DNA of 64,000 nucleotides from Chionis minor (Eukaryota > Chordata > Aves > Charadriiformes > Chionididae). A model generated the notes under the pieces. It was not told where the DNA came from and did no database searches. It was given only the letters and a program-made list of their open reading frames with translations. Below, in pieces: positions 59,861 to 64,000 of the stretch (positions within the stretch are counted from its first letter, which is position 1; each line of letters starts with the position of its first letter). Where the stretch lies: assembly GCA_013398295.1 (NCBI GenBank), contig VZSF01001093.1, positions 1-64,000 on the forward strand. Reading direction: 5' to 3'. Both the position numbers and the translations under genes were made by a program.

Positions 59861-61706
59861 TTATTGAGCTTGTAACTTGGCTGAGGATCAGGTCACCTGA
59901 GTACCCAAGATCCTAAAATGAAGCTCTACCATGACCTCTCCAGGCTGAAGGATGCAGTTCATTTCATCTATACCTTCTCACCAACATGCAGTTTAAAATG
60001 AAGTGGCATTAACAAGTGACTTTGATGCGAAAAATGACGTTGCAGAAGTGGCTGCTTGGAGTTTGATGTTAATTCTACCTCAGTAACTTCCCCTTCAGAT
60101 TGCTCAATGCATAACGGAGAATAATAGTTGTAACTGTGTGACTTTCCTGGTAACTTACCTGTGATTCTGAGGACCAATTTAGCCATCTTCCACTCTCAAT
60201 ATATGGCAGCATCACCCACTGAAATCAAAGGAAAGACACAAGGCAAAAATAAGGCTAGTGCAGAAGCAGACCTGACCTTAAGTGGAGAGTTTGCCTGCCA
60301 TGCAGTGGAATTGGACACGGTAGTCACACAGGCAAACATTAGGCATTTAATTTGACTGTCTAAGACATTGAGGGCCTTTAGAGGTCTCCAATGATAGCAC
60401 CAATGGTAGGAACCCCGCTCTTTCCACTGCCAGGGAACCTGCTCAAGCAGCAGGCTCACTGAGTAGAAGGATCAGTTTTATCATGATTAGTGTTGCATGA
60501 CATGCAACAATTGCACTTTAAGTACTTAGGACACCGGCTACAAGCTAGTGGAGACAGTTCAGAGGGCATGTGCACAGGTAAAGGAGACCACAGTCTGCTC
60601 CTGGGCCATACCTACTTGCTAACCAGCGTTCCGCTCATGACTACTGACGTGGAGAGGAAACAACTTTACCTATTTTGGACGTTAAGGAATAGGGAATGAA
60701 CTTTCACTTCAAGCTTCACCTTATAATTACCCCACTTAAGCACTGCTCTGTCAAGGAAGCTGGATTTAGAAATCAGTAGGTCTCAGTGATCTTCAGTGCA
60801 CAGTCCACAGAAACTCTGGACATATGAAGGCTTTCAAAATGTCCACAGAAACTAAGTAACAACCAGGACATTGCCAATGGATTTATGATCACTATAGAAG
60901 AGCCTGGACGCATCTGGGGAGTGTTTTAGAGTTTAGTTAAAAAAAAATATTAAAAATTTAAAACCACTGTCCGAGCAAAGTGGGTACAAATAAACTAGAC
61001 AAGGAAAGTTATGCCAGTGCCTTTTACTGCAAATAAAGTTTGGCAAAACTTTCAAGAATGTGACTAGTTGGATGATTCAGGAGAGGTTATTTCAAAATAG
61101 GGGAAGGGAGGAATATGTCAAGTGTTGAAAAGCAGAAGGAAACCTGCATTTCCAAGACCTGGTAGCAAATATTTCTTGGCTGATGTCTCTCATATTTGAA
61201 GAGAGACAGGAAAAAACATAGCTTTGTAGGATAACTGGGGCATAATATAGCAATGGGATGGTTTTAGTGACCTAGGGTTTTTTCTGCAGGGCCAGCCTCT
61301 AAAGTAGTTGGAGATGTGTGTTTTTTTCACATCCTGATGCTAATAACCCATATAATTTCCTCCTAGCTAGCTCCATAGTCTGTTTTATGGGCACAGTAAG
61401 TCTTTTGTTCCTTATCTTCCTGGAGCAATAAGACATCACCTGTTCTCTACAGTGAATTCTGGTGGAAGACGTTCTATGCCTGTAAAAACATGTGTGCATT
61501 TCATGCAGGAAAAGTGTGATTTATGTTTAAGGACTGTATCTTGAAAAATAGAATTTATGATATAACTGCATAGGTTTCTTGTTGTCTCTTGCAAGATTTA
61601 ATTATTCCTAGATGAATCAACGGTTCCACAAAAATTAATGACTGTTTCTACTTTAGCACAGCGACAATTCATTTTTACCCTTTCTCTCTTCTTGTTTCTC
61701 CCACAG
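59861..61706. other. Unassigned stretch ending in a strong splice acceptor
   Basis: No gene is recognised. The last 30 bases are an almost pure pyrimidine tract, 'ttctctcttcttgtttctcc', ending in 'cacag' at 61706, which is close to an ideal vertebrate 3' splice site. Confidence 0.5.
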
Positions 61707-61753
61707 ATGAAGCTTCCTTTGCTTCATATAATGATGAATCTGTATTCTTGTGA
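61707..61753 (+). CDS. Candidate short terminal coding exon
   Basis: Directly after the strong acceptor, the phase-2 frame reads EASFASYNDESVFL followed by TGA at 61751-61753. The acidic, serine-rich composition and stop soon after the acceptor are what a small final coding exon could look like, with 3' untranslated sequence following (ATTAAA variants near 62099-62117). In phase 0 a different frame of 32 codons starting with ATG is also open. I do not recognise the peptide. Strong acceptor-like strings also occur by chance, so this is a weak call. Confidence 0.15.
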
Positions 61754-64000
61754 GACACTTCCATCAAAGCAAAACAAAAAATGGCAAGTGTATTCAAACA
61801 GATAGATGTAATACTTCCCTCAGCCCCTTGGATCTTTCAGAATAGGCAGAAAGCAGAAAATAACCTCCTACTGGCAACTGTTACATCTTTCTCCACACTC
61901 TCTGTGAAGTCCCATCAGCAACCTCCAGTCTGTCCAGAATGGTGTCATCAGAGTTGGCTGTGTGGCATGGCGCAAAGCCGTATTGTCCCCTCTCATCCTC
62001 TGCTGCACTACGAAGCCAGCTTTAACTGCCTGTCCTCACATTTCAAGCTCTGCTCTGGGCTGCTAAAGCATCTTTCTCATGAGGGCACTCCTTAACAGGA
62101 TTAAACAACTATATTAAATCCAAATTGAATTGTGGACTCATTGTACTCGCATTTGATTCTATTACAGATTGTATTTGTTTCATTTCATTATTTACTACTA
62201 GAAAATGAACAACCCCCTTTTAGCAGCAGGCGTTGGACTTACAGAACTGAAGCACAACCAGCCTAAAAAGAGTTAGCCAAACTCTAGACTCTAGAGACAA
62301 TAACACTTCTATAAACAATGACTTATATATGAAACCAATAGATCATTTTAATATACTTGTGTTTGAAGTACAGATCAGGGGACAAAATTGATGATAGTAA
62401 GAAAACCAGTACACTCTAAAAAATATAGATAAATTCATATACCCAAAGATTTGGATTATATTTTAATTTGGTAAAATCAATATCTACTTCATATTTCTGG
62501 AAGGAGAAGGCAAAGACTAATGAAACTGACACAATACATTTTCTGTGATGTTATTGAGGTGTGAATTAGAAAGAAGAATGTTGGAAGTGTCTATAACTCA
62601 TACATAGCGTATATGAATTCCTTCATCTGCTTTTACTGACTCATTTATTGCAGAAATCAATACAATGAACAAACAAGTATTTTCAGTATTCTTCTGGCCA
62701 TTCTCATCAGTGTCTAAAAGCAGTATGCATCAAAACCTCCAAAATGTTGTAATGTTGCAAAAAGCAATACATATTTAATCTAGGAACAACATACCAGATG
62801 GTTTTAAACATACAATGTTTACTATAAAGTGAACACTAAGAACAATGGTAACTTGACCCAACGTCAAATGAAGCCTAAACCAAACTTTTGCTGGTTTTAC
62901 AAGGAGGCTTGATCAAGTTCTAGCTTCCAATGAATGATTTTACCTAAAATGTTTTACTTGCAGCTACTGACAAGGAAATGATGCATCACAGCAAACCAGC
63001 CCACATTATAGTCTGCTGCTTTGTAATACCTCATGCTTAGAAACAAAAAGAGAGGAGTAAACACCTAGCTCGTTTTTTTGCTTCACTGGAATGGTGACTT
63101 CTTGTTTCTAGGACAGGGAAAAACCCCTGAAATGACAAGAGGTAGGAAATTCTTTGAAAATCACAAATAAAAAGAAAACTGTTACTCAGTTTTTCCATCA
63201 CTCCAAATTTGGGCTGGAGGTATCAAAGACTACGCTAGCTCAGGGAGGCTGCTATAGGCCAATTACTGTCTGTTGTGAAGAAAATTTTGTCCAATCTGCA
63301 TTAATAAAATGGATGCTAAGCCTCCATTTTGGTTTCTATTTTACCTCTGAAAAATTGCTGCCTTTCTTTATATCTCTAGTCAATTCGTGTCCTCCTCCTG
63401 ATCTGCCAATATGACTCTCTGGTGAGTGCCTTCAACTGGGAAAGCTGATTTCCCACAAGTCGACTTCTGTTTGCAGCCTGGAGTTTGGGGTGCAGTAGGA
63501 GTATTGGTGTCTGTATAGGGGTGTGTGTGTGTGTGGTTTCAAGCTGTGTGCTCTTAAGGGGAATGAAAGAAGGGCCTTCCCTTGGGCTGTTTTCTTGCTG
63601 TAGGACCCCCTGCCTCTTTGCTTTGGAACCCTCTGCCATGGAGGGCAGCCTCCTGCCATCCCTACACCTGTGCCACATAAGCGGGGGTTCTAAGACCTGC
63701 AGAAGAATCTGCGATGAAAGCAGTGTGAGGTTTTGTTTGCAAAAAGATTTACAAACTGAGCTGCCCAGGCTTTAATAATCCATAGTGTTGTTGTATTCAA
63801 ATTGAACTCCTGAATTCCTGTCTCCATGTCAAATGCCTTCCATTGCATCACTGGTATATTGAAGAACATTCCTGAAGAAAACCACAAGTTTGACACTAAG
63901 TATGAAGGGACACAGAGTGTATAAGCTATTTCCCTTGTATCAGATGGTGCTTGGTACTGTATCATGCTGCGGCAAGATTTAAGACATCAGCCAGCAGTCA
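61754..64000. other. Unassigned stretch with a GT microsatellite
   Basis: No gene is recognised. A (GT)7 run lies at 63521-63535. An AATAAA occurs near 63163. Overlapping open frames at 63376-63965 on both strands have no recognisable domains. Confidence 0.55.

Noticed and set aside
1..64000. CRISPR arrays, operons, bacterial promoters
   Set aside because: No regularly spaced repeats or bacterial gene structure; the sequence is vertebrate.

Overview
The window looks like nuclear DNA from a bird, mostly intergenic or intronic. Three things point that way. There are three CR1 LINE 3' fragments with the avian 'attctgtgattctgtga' tail. There are three isolated ERV long terminal repeats of types I recognise from bird genomes, two of them bounded by perfect 5-bp target-site duplications. 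There is also a decayed fragment resembling the N-terminal part of ITPRIP-like 1, a family I recall as multi-copy in songbirds; a passerine is therefore plausible but not proven. Base composition is AT-leaning with a few GC-rich islands. I found no bacterial-type gene organisation and no complete protein-coding gene. Open frames of 60-208 codons are scattered on both strands with no recognisable domains, as expected by chance or inside repeats.

Layout. 1-8017 is unassigned DNA with ancient SINE-like relics (about 1595-1705, 3797-3876, 4880-4965, 6366-6400), a T tract, an RFX X-box-like site and a short CR1 tail (6154-6241). 8023-9124 is a 1.1-kb ERVL-type solo LTR with target duplication CTAAT. 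9130-29680 holds no recognisable gene, but has a hairpin (11464-11488), a GC-rich stretch with a YY1-like site (about 16900-17260), a CpG-enriched patch (22240-22560) and a G-quadruplex motif (22845-22869). 29681-30030 is a reverse-strand CR1 3' end. 37280-38012 is a second solo LTR with target duplication ATGAC. 40890-41500 is an old reverse-strand LINE relic in which reverse-transcriptase motifs can still be read. 44250-45340 is GC-richer and unassigned.

46968-49500 is the most eventful part: a forward CR1 3' end runs straight into a GC-rich block holding the ITPRIPL1-like fragment, interrupted by one in-frame TGA and truncated before its catalytic-like domain, then a (GTGATA)n repeat, a poly(A) signal and more GC-rich sequence. 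49500-64000 is AT-rich and includes a reverse-strand solo LTR (56586-57277), a perfect 20-bp palindrome (57679-57698), an ancient amniote repeat tail (about 59738-59860) and a strong-looking splice acceptor before a short acidic open frame (61707-61753).

Nothing here forms a pathway or operon. What can be read is a history of retroelement insertion and decay plus one degraded gene copy. I saw no convincing new biological system. The best leads are the ITPRIPL1-like fragment beside the CR1 tail, the 20-bp palindrome and the possible terminal exon at 61707.
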